A stretch of DNA of 64,000 nt, from contig JADJYX010000029.1 of assembly GCA_016719535.1 (NCBI GenBank), positions 22,315 to 86,314 of the forward strand, given 5' to 3'. The DNA comes from Rubrivivax sp. GTDB lineage: Bacteria; Pseudomonadota; Gammaproteobacteria; Burkholderiales; Burkholderiaceae_C. Positions 25,908 to 34,780 of this stretch are shown piece by piece (positions within the stretch are counted from its first letter, which is position 1; each line of letters begins with the position of its first letter). Below the pieces are notes generated by a model that did not search any database, was not told the origin of the DNA, and saw only the letters and a list, made by a program, of their open reading frames with translations. Both the position numbers and the translations under genes were made by a program.

Positions 25908-25928
25908 TTTGCCCCACTCCCCGCCACT
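25899..25928 (-). promoter_or_regulatory. Three MraZ boxes with 10-bp spacing
   Basis: On the minus strand three direct decamers follow in exact phase: AGTGGCGGGG, AGTGGGGCAA and AGTGGCGGGA. MraZ is known to bind three or four GTGGG-type repeats spaced ten bases apart upstream of its own gene. The third decamer includes the proposed GTG start of mraZ, so bound MraZ would cover the ribosome-binding and start region as well. No convincing -35/-10 pair could be chosen upstream; a TTGACC and a TACAGT are present but 20 bases apart. Confidence 0.8.
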
Positions 25929-26236
25929 TATCTGCACTGTACCCGAGGGGGCCACACCTGCGGTCAACGCGACGCTGTCGAAAATCCCAGTGAAATCAAT
26001 CACTTAGGGTCGCTTGTTGACTCCTTTTGACGATAAATAGCGTTCAAAAACAAGCGCTTGTGGCGGGGACCGAAAGTGCTTTGTGAGCACCGGTCGGATC
26101 ACTTCGATTCAAGGGGGGATGGGTCGCGCGTGAGATCTTGCCGCCGGGAAAGCTCGACGGATCGCGCGCAGGCGCATGCCAGCGGCCCGGCGGCGGAGCC
26201 CCGGGGCGCCTTGAAGGCGCGTGAAGAAGAGGCGGC
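25929..26236. other. Intergenic region between mraZ and the AraC-type gene
   Basis: About 308 bases without a gene. The part near mraZ (25985-26060) is AT-richer than its surroundings and should hold the dcw promoter, reading leftward, but no clear promoter boxes can be named. It contains a perfect 12-bp palindrome ACAAGCGCTTGT (26050-26061) and an imperfect hairpin at 26068-26095 (GACCG, GTGCT, loop, AGCAC, CGGTC). Both may be operator or terminator structures. A third hairpin lies at the AraC-type gene end. Confidence 0.5.
26206..26220 (-). terminator. Short hairpin after the AraC-type regulator
   Basis: GCGCCTT and AAGGCGC pair around a single-base loop 17 bases beyond the regulator stop codon. 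A T run is lacking, so terminator function is uncertain. Confidence 0.35.
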
Positions 26237-27196
26237 TCAGGCCGCCAGCGCGCCGCGCCGGTAGTCGCTGGGCGGCAGCCCCAGGTGGACGCGGAAGACG
26301 CGGCTGAAATGCGCCATGTTCTGGAAGCCGAAGGACAGCGCCACATCGGTGATCGACCGGTGCGCCTGGCGGCGGTCGTCGAAGACGGTGCGGCAGGCCT
26401 GCAGGCGCCGGCGCAGGATGTAGCCGGCCACGCCGTCGGGTTCTTCGGCAAACGCGTTGTAGAGCTGGCGCCGGCTGCAGTTGAGCGCCAGCGCGATCGC
26501 GTCCACCGTCAGGCCGGGGTCGGCCAGGTGCTCGCCCACATGCTGCTTGATGCGCTCGCGCAGCGCCTCGCGCTGCGTCACCGCGGTGCCGATGCCGGCC
26601 AGGTCGAGCATCGACAGGTGCACAAATTGAGTGATGGCGTCGCCGACGCCACGCGATGCGGCCTCGCTCATGCCGGGCAGCTCGCGGTAGGCGCTGCGCA
26701 TGGTTTCCAGCGCCAGCCGCGACACGCCGCCGCTGCCGCCCAGGCGGCGCGCCATCAACGGGTCCAGCGCCAAACCACGTTCGGCCAGGCGCTCCTTCGG
26801 GATCATCACGATCAGGTGCTCCACGCGCACCGGGTTGGCCACCGCATAGCTGTCGGTGGTGTCGTAGATGCTCCACTGGTCGGGCGTGACCCAGGCCTCG
26901 CGGCCCTTCTGCTCGACGCCGGCGCAGCCGACGAAGGGCGCCACGATCTTCAGGTAGCCGACCTCCGACTGCCGCACCAGCGACGACGAGCGCACCACGC
27001 GGTGGCGGTTGGCCTCCAGCCGCGTCAGCACCACGTCGCCGGCATGCAGGGAATTCATGCGGCCGTCGAAATCGGCATCGCCGTAGCAGTCGCTCTTGAG
27101 GCCGTGGAAGAGGCGGTCGACCCAGTCGGCCCAGAAGCCCGGGCGCTCGCGCGGCGACACGGCGTCGGTATTCATCGCGCTGGCGGTCTGGCCCAT
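26237..27196 (-). CDS. AraC-family transcriptional regulator
   Basis: The 319-residue protein has an N-terminal ligand/regulatory domain of the AraC-binding-like type seen in FeaR/XylS relatives (AGDVVLTRLEANRHRVVRSS near residue 50, then HLIVMIPKERL). The C-terminal AraC DNA-binding domain has two helix-turn-helix units (VDAIALALNCSRRQLYNAF; ITDVALSFGFQNMAHFSRVF, ending FRVHLGLPPSDYRRG). ATG 27196 follows GGGAGCACACCG. It is divergent from the ABC importer and aldehyde dehydrogenase genes, with 199 bases between, so it probably controls them. An aromatic amine or aldehyde inducer is inferred from FeaR-type relatives and the dehydrogenase. Confidence 0.88.
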   Translation of the reverse strand: MGQTASAMNTDAVSPRERPGFWADWVDRLFHGLKSDCYGDADFDGRMNSLHAGDVVLTRLEANRHRVVRSSSLVRQSEVGYLKIVAPFVGCAGVEQKGREAWVTPDQWSIYDTTDSYAVANPVRVEHLIVMIPKERLAERGLALDPLMARRLGGSGGVSRLALETMRSAYRELPGMSEAASRGVGDAITQFVHLSMLDLAGIGTAVTQREALRERIKQHVGEHLADPGLTVDAIALALNCSRRQLYNAFAEEPDGVAGYILRRRLQACRTVFDDRRQAHRSITDVALSFGFQNMAHFSRVFRVHLGLPPSDYRRGALAA

Positions 27197-27395
27197 CGGT
27201 GTGCTCCCGGGGTTTGAGCAGGGGCGCGAGCGTAGCGGCTGCGGCAAGCCCTCGCCATCCGCAGGGGTCCGGGGCCGGGTAAGCCCGGATCCGCCGTGCA
27301 CGCGGCGACAAGCCGGCGTGCATGGCCAGCAAAGCGCCGGCCGCCGCCCGTTCCCAGAATCGGCGTTCACCCAGAACCCCGAGGAGACGCCCGCC

Positions 27396-28601
27396 ATGTC
27401 CGAGACCCGCATCCCGCGCCGTACCGTGCTGCAGGCCACCGCCAGCGCGGCCGCCGCACTCGCCCTGCCCTCGCTCGCCCGCGCCCAGGGGGCGCCGGTA
27501 CGCATCGGCTACACGATGAGCCGCACCGGCCCCTGGACCGGCGGCGCACAGACCAGCCAGGAGCCGGGCTACCTGCTGTGGGCCGAGCAGGTCAATGCCG
27601 CCGGCGGGCTGAATGTCAAGGGCAGCAAACGCCCGATCGAGCTGGTGAGCAGCGACGACCGCAGCGACATGGAAACCGTGGTGCGCACCTACGAGAAGCT
27701 GATGGGCAGCGACAAGGTCGACCTGGTGCTGCCGCCCTGGGGCAGCGGCGCCAACTTCGCGGTGGCGCCGATCGCCAACCGCTTCGGCTACCCCTTCCTG
27801 GCGCCCACCGCGCTCAGCCGCCGGCTGATCGAGATGAAGCTGCCCTATTTCTTCCTCATGCTGCAGCAGCCCAAGCCGATGTGCGAGGCGCTGGTCGATC
27901 TGCTCAAGGCCAGCGGCGCCAAGACCATGGCCGTGCTCTACACCGACGAGCTGTTCGGGCTGGAAAACTACGCCGCGCTCAAGGTGGCGCTGCAGGGCAG
28001 CGGCATCAGCCTGCTCGAGGAGAAGAGCTTCCCCACCGGCGCCAAGGACCTGTCGCCGGTGCTGCGCTCGATCAAGGACAAGAACCCCGACGCCTTCGTC
28101 GGCTTCACCTACCCGCCCGACACCATCCTGGCCAGCCGCCAGAGCAAGGAGATCGGCTTCAACCCGAAATTCTTCTACACCAGCGTCGGCACCGCCTTCC
28201 CGCTCTACCGCAACGTGATGCAGGCCGGCACCGAGGGCGTGCTGGGCATGGGCAGCTGGAACAGCAAGTCCGGCGCCGGCGCCAAGGCCTTCTTCGATGC
28301 CCATGTGAAGAAATTCGGCGCGCAGAAGGAACCCGACCGCTGGGCCAGCGGCGCCACCTGGGCGGCGCTGGAGATCCTGACCGCGGCCGTCGCCAAGGTC
28401 GGCCTCGACCGCAAGGCCATCCGCGACTTCGTCGCCGGCAACGAGCACGACACCATCCTCGGCAAGATCCGATTTGCCGGCAGCGAGAACGTCGGCACGC
28501 CCGGCACCGTCGGCCAATGGCAGAAGGGCGAATTCGAGGTCGTGTGGCCGAAGGCGCGCGCCACCGCGCCGCTGCTGCCCGTCAAGCCGAATTGGGTGTG
28601 A
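27396..28601 (+). CDS. Branched-chain-type ABC importer, substrate-binding protein
   Basis: A periplasmic binding protein of the LivJ/LivK class, 401 residues. The N-terminus IPRRTVLQATASAAAALALP has a twin-arginine-like pair and a hydrophobic core with likely cleavage after ARAQ. The mature part starts VRIGYTMSRTGPWTGG, as usual for Peripla_BP_6 proteins. ATG 27396 follows GAGGAGA. Five transport genes follow in order (binding protein, two permeases, two ATPases). Family members bind amino acids, amides or aromatic acids; with the aldehyde dehydrogenase at the operon end an aromatic substrate is possible but unproven. Confidence 0.92.
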   Translation: MSETRIPRRTVLQATASAAAALALPSLARAQGAPVRIGYTMSRTGPWTGGAQTSQEPGYLLWAEQVNAAGGLNVKGSKRPIELVSSDDRSDMETVVRTYEKLMGSDKVDLVLPPWGSGANFAVAPIANRFGYPFLAPTALSRRLIEMKLPYFFLMLQQPKPMCEALVDLLKASGAKTMAVLYTDELFGLENYAALKVALQGSGISLLEEKSFPTGAKDLSPVLRSIKDKNPDAFVGFTYPPDTILASRQSKEIGFNPKFFYTSVGTAFPLYRNVMQAGTEGVLGMGSWNSKSGAGAKAFFDAHVKKFGAQKEPDRWASGATWAALEILTAAVAKVGLDRKAIRDFVAGNEHDTILGKIRFAGSENVGTPGTVGQWQKGEFEVVWPKARATAPLLPVKPNWV

Positions 28602-28626
28602 CGCCGACACCGACCGTGACGACACG

Positions 28627-29508
28627 ATGAGCCCGGGTGCCTGGTTCGAGCTGATCGCCTCCGGCCTCATCACCGGGGGCATCTATGCGCTGATCGCGCT
28701 CGGCCTCAACCTGCAGTACGGGCTGATGCGGGTGCTGAACATCGCGCATGGCGAATTCCTGATGCTGGGCGCCTTTCTCACCTGGGCGGCGCAGACCTCG
28801 CTGGGAATCTCGCCGCTGCTGATGATCCCGGTCAGCTTCGCGGTGCTGATGGCGGTGGGGCTGGTGGTGCACCGCCTGGCCTTCCGGCGCCTGACACGCA
28901 CCAGCCCCACGCTCGACATCTTCGAGGCGCGCGGGCTGATGGTCAGCTTCGGCCTCATGTTCCTGGTGCAGAACTTCGCGCAGATGGTGTGGGGCGGCGA
29001 CCTGCGCGGCTACGACTACATGGCCGATCCGGTACCGGTGGCCGGCGCGCAGTTTGCCGGCAACAAGCTGCTGCTCTTCGGGCTGGCGCTGGCCTTCAGC
29101 GCGGCGCTGATCGTCGTGCTGCGGCGCACGCTGCTGGGCAAGGGCGTGCGCGCGCTGATGCAAAGCCCCACCGGCGCCCGGCTGGTCGGCATCGACACCG
29201 AACGCCTGCACCCGCTGATGTTCGGCGTCGGCCTCGGGCTGTCGGGCGTGGCCGGCTGCCTGCTGTCGATGAGCTACACCATCAGCCCGTCGATGGGCGA
29301 GCCCTATACGGTGACGGCGCTGATCGTCATCACGCTCGGCGGCTTCGGCAGCATGGCCGGCGCGCTGGCCGGCGGGCTGGCGCTGGGCGTGGTCGAGGCC
29401 ATCGGCATGCACTTCACCAACCCGTCGCTGAAGAGCCTGCTGTCCTACGGCATCTTCATCGCCGTGCTGCTGTGGAAGCCCAACGGCCTGTTCACCCGGA
29501 CCCGATGA
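28627..29508 (+). CDS. Branched-chain-type ABC importer, permease LivH-like
   Basis: The 293-residue inner-membrane protein has about eight helices and the LivH signature GGIYALIALGLNLQYGLMRVLNIAHGEF (positions 18 onward), which is diagnostic of this permease class. The helix-rich end carries GGFGSMAGALAGGLALGVVEA. ATG 28627 lies 26 bases after the binding-protein stop. It forms the membrane channel with the LivM-like protein, whose start is one base after its stop. Confidence 0.93.
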   Translation: MSPGAWFELIASGLITGGIYALIALGLNLQYGLMRVLNIAHGEFLMLGAFLTWAAQTSLGISPLLMIPVSFAVLMAVGLVVHRLAFRRLTRTSPTLDIFEARGLMVSFGLMFLVQNFAQMVWGGDLRGYDYMADPVPVAGAQFAGNKLLLFGLALAFSAALIVVLRRTLLGKGVRALMQSPTGARLVGIDTERLHPLMFGVGLGLSGVAGCLLSMSYTISPSMGEPYTVTALIVITLGGFGSMAGALAGGLALGVVEAIGMHFTNPSLKSLLSYGIFIAVLLWKPNGLFTRTR

Positions 29509-29509
29509 C

Positions 29510-30474
29510 ATGCAGCGAGACTGGCTCATCCTGATCGCACTCGCCGGCTGGGCGCTGGCGGTGCCGCACTACGGCAGCGACTTCGTCGTCTCGCTGGCGC
29601 TGTCGTGCCTGATGTACGCGGCGCTGGCCAGCAGCTGGAGCCTGTTCTGCGGCGCCACGCGCTACATGTCGCTGGCCACCGCGGCCTTCTTCGGCATCGG
29701 CGCCTATACCAGTGCGCTCATGCTCGAACAGCTGCCCTGGGCGGCCGTGATCGCGCTCGGCGCCGCGATGGCGGCCGGCGTGGCGCTGGTGATGGGCGCA
29801 GCGGTGCTGCACCTGCGCGGAACCTACTTCGCAGTGCTGACCTTCGGCATGACCGAGCTGATCCGCCACGCCATCAGCTACTGGGAGAAGCAGGTCAGCG
29901 GCACCGTGGGCCGCGTGCTGACCGTGGTGCCCGAGCGCGACACCGTCTACCTCACGGTGCTGGGCCTGGCGGTGCTGGCGCTGGCCACCGCCATCGTCAT
30001 GCGGCGCAGCCGCTTCGGCCTGGCGCTGGCCGGCATCGGCGCCGACGAGCAGCGCGCGCAGACCCTGGGCGTCAACACCCGGCTGGTGAAGACCGCGGGC
30101 TTCGCGCTCACCGCCGCCTTCGCCGGCGCGGTGGGGGCGGCGATGAGCGTGCGCTGGACCTACATCGACCCGGTGACCGTCTTCAACCCCTTCATCGGCT
30201 TCCAGACGGTGCTGATCGCGCTCATCGGCGGCGCCGCCACGCTGTGGGGCCCGGTGCTGGCGGCGCTGGTCTTCAGCCTGCTGGCCGAGACGCTGCGCCT
30301 GCAGCTGCCGCAGCTGTACATGATGACGCTGGGCCTGCTGCTGATCCTGTGCGTGCTCTATCTGCCGGGCGGGCTGGCCAGCGTGCGGCGCGAGACCTTC
30401 GGCCAGTGGCGCGACGACATCCGCGGCTGGTGGAAGGATCTTCGCGACCCGAAGAAGAAGTCGGAGGCCACGGC

Positions 30475-30478
<4 letters not shown>
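29510..30478 (+). CDS. Branched-chain-type ABC importer, permease LivM-like
   Basis: The 322-residue protein has eight to ten helices and the LivM-type segments SLATAAFFGIGAYTSA, LRGTYFAVLTFGMTELIRH and GIGADEQRAQTLGVNTRLVK, the last being the loop that contacts the ATPases. A charged cytoplasmic tail (about the last 30 residues) is usual. Its stop overlaps the next ATPase start by four bases (ATGA). It pairs with the LivH-like permease. Confidence 0.93.
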
Positions 30479-31299
<821 letters not shown>

Positions 31300-31301
31300 T
31301 C

Positions 31302-33545
31302 ATGCACAACGACATCGAAGCCGCCCTCGACCGCAGGCTGGCCCACCTGAAGGTCAAGGGCCTGTCGGCCGGCTACGGCAACTTCCTGGTGCTGCGCGAC
31401 ATCACGCTGGAGGCACGCCCGGGCCTGACCGTCATCCTCGGGCCCAACGGCGCCGGCAAGACCACGCTGCTGAAGGCGCTGGGCGGCCTCATCCCGCGCC
31501 AGGGCGAGGTGCGGCTGGACGATCGTGTGATCGAGCCCGACGCCAAGACCGATGCCATCGTCAAGCGGGGCATGGCGCTGGTGCCCGAAGGCCGGCAGCT
31601 GTTTGCCCAGATGACGGTGGCCGAAAACCTCGAGCTCGGCGGCTGGCTGGTCGACAAGGCCGAGCGTGCCGAACGGCTGCGCCAGGTGCTGCAGGACTTC
31701 CCCAAGCTGGCCGAACGTGCGACGCAACTGGCCGGCACGATGAGCGGTGGCGAACAGCAGATGGTGGCGGTGGCGCGCGCGCTGATGAGCGCGCCGCGCC
31801 TGCTGATGCTCGACGAGCCCTCGCTGGGCCTGGCGCCGAAGATGGTCGACGAACTGCTGGCGATCGCGCGCCGCATCGCCGACGCCGGCACCACGGTGCT
31901 GATGGTCGAGCAGAACGTGCGCAAGGCGCTGGCCGTGGCCGACCGCGGCTATGTGCTCGAACGCGGCCGGCTCGTCGCCAGCGGCCCCGCCTTCCTGCTC
32001 GCCCGCTCGTCGGTCGTGCGCCAGGCCTACCTGGGCAAGGCGGCGGCGCCGAGCGCGGCCTCACATCCCCACACCACCAAGGAGTCGACCATGTCCGACC
32101 TGTCCATGCTCATCAACGGCCTGGAAGTCAGCGCCGAGAGGGGCGCCACCTTCGAACGCCGCAACCCGCTGGACGGCAGCGTGGCCACGCGCGCCCCGGC
32201 GGCCAGCGAGGCCGATGCGGTGGCCGCCGTCGAAGCCGCCGCCGAGGCCTTCAAGACCTGGAGCCAGACCGGCCCCAGCGAGCGCCGCGCGCTGCTGCTC
32301 AAGGCCGCCGACGCGCTGGAGGCCAAGACGCCGAAATTTGTCGAGGCCGTGCCGGCCGAGACCGGCGCCACCGGGATGTGGGCCGGCTTCAACGTCATGC
32401 TGGCCGCCGGCATGATCCGCGAGGCGGCATCGCTGACCACGCAGGTCGGCGGCGAGGTGATCCCGTCCGACGTGCCCGGCAGCCTGGCGATGGGCATCCG
32501 CCAGCCGGCCGGCGTGGTGCTGGGCATCGCACCCTGGAATGCGCCCGTCATCCTGGGCGTGCGCGCCATCGCCACGCCGCTGGCCTGCGGCAATACGGTG
32601 ATCCTGAAGGGCAGCGAAAACTGCCCGCGCACGCACCAGCTGATCGTCGAGGCCTTCCAGGACGCCGGCTTCCCGGCCGGCGTCGTCAACTACATCACCA
32701 ACGCCCCGGCCGATGCCGGCAAGGTGGTGGAGGCCATGGTCGCGCACCCGGCGGTGCGGCGCGTCAATTTCACCGGCAGCACGCGCGTGGGCAAGCTGAT
32801 CGCGCTGACATGCGCCAAATACCTGAAGCCCGTGGTGCTGGAACTTGGCGGCAAGGCGCCGCTGGTGATCCTGGACGATGCCGACCTCGACGATGCGGTC
32901 AATGCCGCCGCCTTCGGCGCCTTCGCCAACAGCGGCCAGATCTGCATGAGCACCGAGCGCCTCATCGTCGACAGCCGCATCGCCGACGACTTCGTCGCCC
33001 GCTTCGTCAAGAAGGCCAAGGCCCTGCCGCTGGGCGACCCGCGCAAGCCCGAGCCGGTGGTGCTGGGCTCGGTGATCGGCATGGGCACGGTCGAGCACTG
33101 CAATGCGCTGATCGACGACGCGCTGGCCAGGGGCGCCAAGCTGCTGTGCGGCGGCAAGGCCGACAGCACGCTGATGCCGGCGACGATCCTCGACCACGTG
33201 ACGCCGAAGATGCGCATCTACCACGAGGAGACCTTCGGCCCCGTGAAATGCATCGTGCGCGTGGACGGCGTCGAGGCCGCGGTGGACTGCGCCAACGACA
33301 ACGACTATGGCCTCTCGGCCGCCGTCTTCGGCCGCGACATCGCGCGCGCGATGAACGTCGCGCGGCGCATCGAATCGGGCATCTGCCATGTCAACGGCCC
33401 TACCGTGCACGACGAGGCGCAGATGCCCTTCGGCGGCGTCAAGGGCTCGGGCCTGGGCCGCTTCGGCGGCAAGGCCGGCATCGCCGAATTTACCGAGCTG
33501 CGCTGGATCACGGTGCAGACGGCGCCGCGGCACTATCCGTTCTGA
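31302..33545 (+). CDS. LivF-like ATPase running in frame into aldehyde dehydrogenase
   Basis: One open frame of 747 residues. Residues 1 to about 253 are a complete LivF-type ATPase: Walker A GPNGAGKTT, RGMALVPEGRQLFAQMTV, signature MSGGEQQMVAVARAL and Walker B LLMLDEPSLGLAPK. A linker (about residues 247-263) leads without any stop into a complete aldehyde dehydrogenase. No stop exists in any forward frame in the spacer before the dehydrogenase ATG, so a single indel would not create one there. The dehydrogenase has its own strong ribosome-binding site, so it may be made alone, as a fusion, or both. How the ATPase alone would terminate is unclear. Confidence 0.8.
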   Translation: MHNDIEAALDRRLAHLKVKGLSAGYGNFLVLRDITLEARPGLTVILGPNGAGKTTLLKALGGLIPRQGEVRLDDRVIEPDAKTDAIVKRGMALVPEGRQLFAQMTVAENLELGGWLVDKAERAERLRQVLQDFPKLAERATQLAGTMSGGEQQMVAVARALMSAPRLLMLDEPSLGLAPKMVDELLAIARRIADAGTTVLMVEQNVRKALAVADRGYVLERGRLVASGPAFLLARSSVVRQAYLGKAAAPSAASHPHTTKESTMSDLSMLINGLEVSAERGATFERRNPLDGSVATRAPAASEADAVAAVEAAAEAFKTWSQTGPSERRALLLKAADALEAKTPKFVEAVPAETGATGMWAGFNVMLAAGMIREAASLTTQVGGEVIPSDVPGSLAMGIRQPAGVVLGIAPWNAPVILGVRAIATPLACGNTVILKGSENCPRTHQLIVEAFQDAGFPAGVVNYITNAPADAGKVVEAMVAHPAVRRVNFTGSTRVGKLIALTCAKYLKPVVLELGGKAPLVILDDADLDDAVNAAAFGAFANSGQICMSTERLIVDSRIADDFVARFVKKAKALPLGDPRKPEPVVLGSVIGMGTVEHCNALIDDALARGAKLLCGGKADSTLMPATILDHVTPKMRIYHEETFGPVKCIVRVDGVEAAVDCANDNDYGLSAAVFGRDIARAMNVARRIESGICHVNGPTVHDEAQMPFGGVKGSGLGRFGGKAGIAEFTELRWITVQTAPRHYPF
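32091..33545 (+). CDS. NAD(P)-dependent aldehyde dehydrogenase (aromatic aldehyde type)
   Basis: From ATG 32091, preceded by AAGGAG at six bases, the product has 484 residues, the usual length. It shows the cofactor-binding segment GIAPWNAPVILGVRAIATPL, VNFTGSTRVGK, the general-base Glu in LELGGKAP, the catalytic Cys in SGQICMSTERL, and the EETFGPV motif. The sequence style resembles salicylaldehyde/vanillin dehydrogenases, which oxidise aromatic aldehydes to acids. It lies inside the longer LivF-dehydrogenase frame. With the divergent FeaR-like regulator and the importer it suggests uptake and oxidation of an aromatic compound. Confidence 0.88.
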   Translation: MSDLSMLINGLEVSAERGATFERRNPLDGSVATRAPAASEADAVAAVEAAAEAFKTWSQTGPSERRALLLKAADALEAKTPKFVEAVPAETGATGMWAGFNVMLAAGMIREAASLTTQVGGEVIPSDVPGSLAMGIRQPAGVVLGIAPWNAPVILGVRAIATPLACGNTVILKGSENCPRTHQLIVEAFQDAGFPAGVVNYITNAPADAGKVVEAMVAHPAVRRVNFTGSTRVGKLIALTCAKYLKPVVLELGGKAPLVILDDADLDDAVNAAAFGAFANSGQICMSTERLIVDSRIADDFVARFVKKAKALPLGDPRKPEPVVLGSVIGMGTVEHCNALIDDALARGAKLLCGGKADSTLMPATILDHVTPKMRIYHEETFGPVKCIVRVDGVEAAVDCANDNDYGLSAAVFGRDIARAMNVARRIESGICHVNGPTVHDEAQMPFGGVKGSGLGRFGGKAGIAEFTELRWITVQTAPRHYPF

Positions 33546-33647
33546 ATGGGGTCTGGGCCAGTTCGTGCCCCGACCACGGGGCTGACGAGGGCAGCTGTCG
33601 GCGCAAAGCGGCCGCTGGTCGTTGGCTCGACGGGACCCTGGGTTCTG

Positions 33648-34152
33648 CCTGCGGATGCCCCTGGCCGGGGTTTCGACCCGGCGGCCGACCTACCTTCTTT
33701 GCTGGTGCAAAGAAGGTAGGCCAAGAAAGCACCTTCAATGCAACACCCCCGGCTCGTCGGGTGCCGATCGCTCGCTGACGCTCGGTGCGGCTGTCACTCG
33801 ATGCTCTCGCGAAGCCTCGCTCGACAGTCCACGACCTTTCACCGACACAGGGGCGCGGCCGGCGTCACGCTGGACCACCAGCCGCCGCACGTGCGCAGGA
33901 GCGGCGGCATGCCGATGGCGGGTGGTCCAGCGTGACCAGGCCACGGCTCGCCTGGGCGGTGAAAGGTCGTGGACTGTCGAGCAATCCTTTGCGAGAGCAT
34001 CGGGTGACAGCCGCACCGAGCGCAGCGAGCGATCCGCACCCGACGAGCCGGGGGTGTTGCATTCCAGGTGCTTTCTTTGCTTCCTTTCTTTGCACCAGCA
34101 AAGAAAGGAAGTCGGCCGCGGGGCCGAAACCCCCGCCGGGGGCTTGCGCAGG
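33648..34152. repeat. ~505-bp near-palindrome with nested hairpins
   Basis: The left arm (33648 to about 33890) is closely matched by the reverse complement of the right arm (about 33920-34152). Matching blocks include CCGGGGGTGTTGCA type ends, GACAGTCCACGACCTTTCACC, CGGTGCGGCTGTCAC and TCACGCTGGACCACC with their complements. Each arm carries an inner perfect hairpin: CCTACCTTCTTTGC/GCAAAGAAGGTAGG at 33691-33722 and CTTCCTTTCTTTGC/GCAAAGAAAGGAAG at 34080-34111. The block fills the gap between the convergent aldehyde dehydrogenase and DUF4124 genes. Open frames here are mirror images of each other and are not genes. A bidirectional terminator, a mobile palindromic element or a stable cruciform are all possible. 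Confidence 0.8.
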
Positions 34153-34233
34153 CCAGCCCAAGGCCAGGAGACGCACCAGCGAAGGACGGCAATGCGCCGA
34201 GAGCCGAAATCGGGTCCCGGCGAGACCTGCCGC

Positions 34234-34620
34234 CTATCGCTGCACGTTGACGACGACGCCGTTGCGCAGCATCACGCTCAGCCGCGGCGCCGCGGCGGTC
34301 CGGTCGTAGTACCAGACGTCGGCCGGGCCCTGGCTCGCCTTCACGCGCACGATGTCCTTGGGCTTGCCGCGCGAGCGCAGCATCTCCGCCTCGGTCATGC
34401 CGACGAAGGCGTCACCGAGGGCGATCGCCCGCGCCAGCCGGAATTCGCGGCTGGCGGGATCGAGGCCGGGATCGCTGCGGATGGCCTTGCCGCCGTCACA
34501 AGGCTGCTGCTGGTAGACCGTGCGGCCGTCGACGGTGCAGCGGAAGGTCTGCGCGCCGACCGCCGTGGCGGCCAGGGCGAGGGCTGCGGCGGCCCAGCGG
34601 GAGACTGTGATCATCGGCAT
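34234..34620 (-). CDS. DUF4124-type periplasmic protein
   Basis: The 128-residue protein has a signal peptide (SRWAAAALALAATAVGAQ) followed by TFRCTVDGRTVYQQQPCDGG. This is the short Cys-containing fold called DUF4124, common in beta- and gammaproteobacteria. The second half (FVGMTEAEMLRSRGKPKDIVR) resembles the small SmpA/BamE-like motif often joined to it. The function is unknown. It is transcribed toward the long palindrome and away from the E1 alpha gene. Confidence 0.8.
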   Translation of the reverse strand: MPMITVSRWAAAALALAATAVGAQTFRCTVDGRTVYQQQPCDGGKAIRSDPGLDPASREFRLARAIALGDAFVGMTEAEMLRSRGKPKDIVRVKASQGPADVWYYDRTAAAPRLSVMLRNGVVVNVQR

Positions 34621-34780
34621 CGAGCGCCTCGGCGGTCAAAGTCGCAAGGGTGCCACAGCCGGCCCCGGACCAGCCCACCTGCAGCGACGCCGACGCTGCC
34701 CGCGCGCCTGCACGGCCGCCGCCGCGGATGGCCCTCCTACAATCCGCCGTTTCGTCGTACCAACACGCCCGGGAGCGGCA

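Noticed and set aside
25940..25975. TTGACC and TACAGT as the dcw promoter
   Set aside because: The spacing is 20 bases, too long for a standard sigma-70 promoter, so no promoter is called.
25908..26003. N-terminal extension of MraZ from ATG 26003
   Set aside because: The extra residues lack conservation, and the family length and ribosome-binding site favour GTG 25907.
33735..34309. Several open frames on both strands within the long palindrome
   Set aside because: Frames on opposite strands encode nearly the same peptide because the DNA is an inverted repeat; there are no start signals or family matches.
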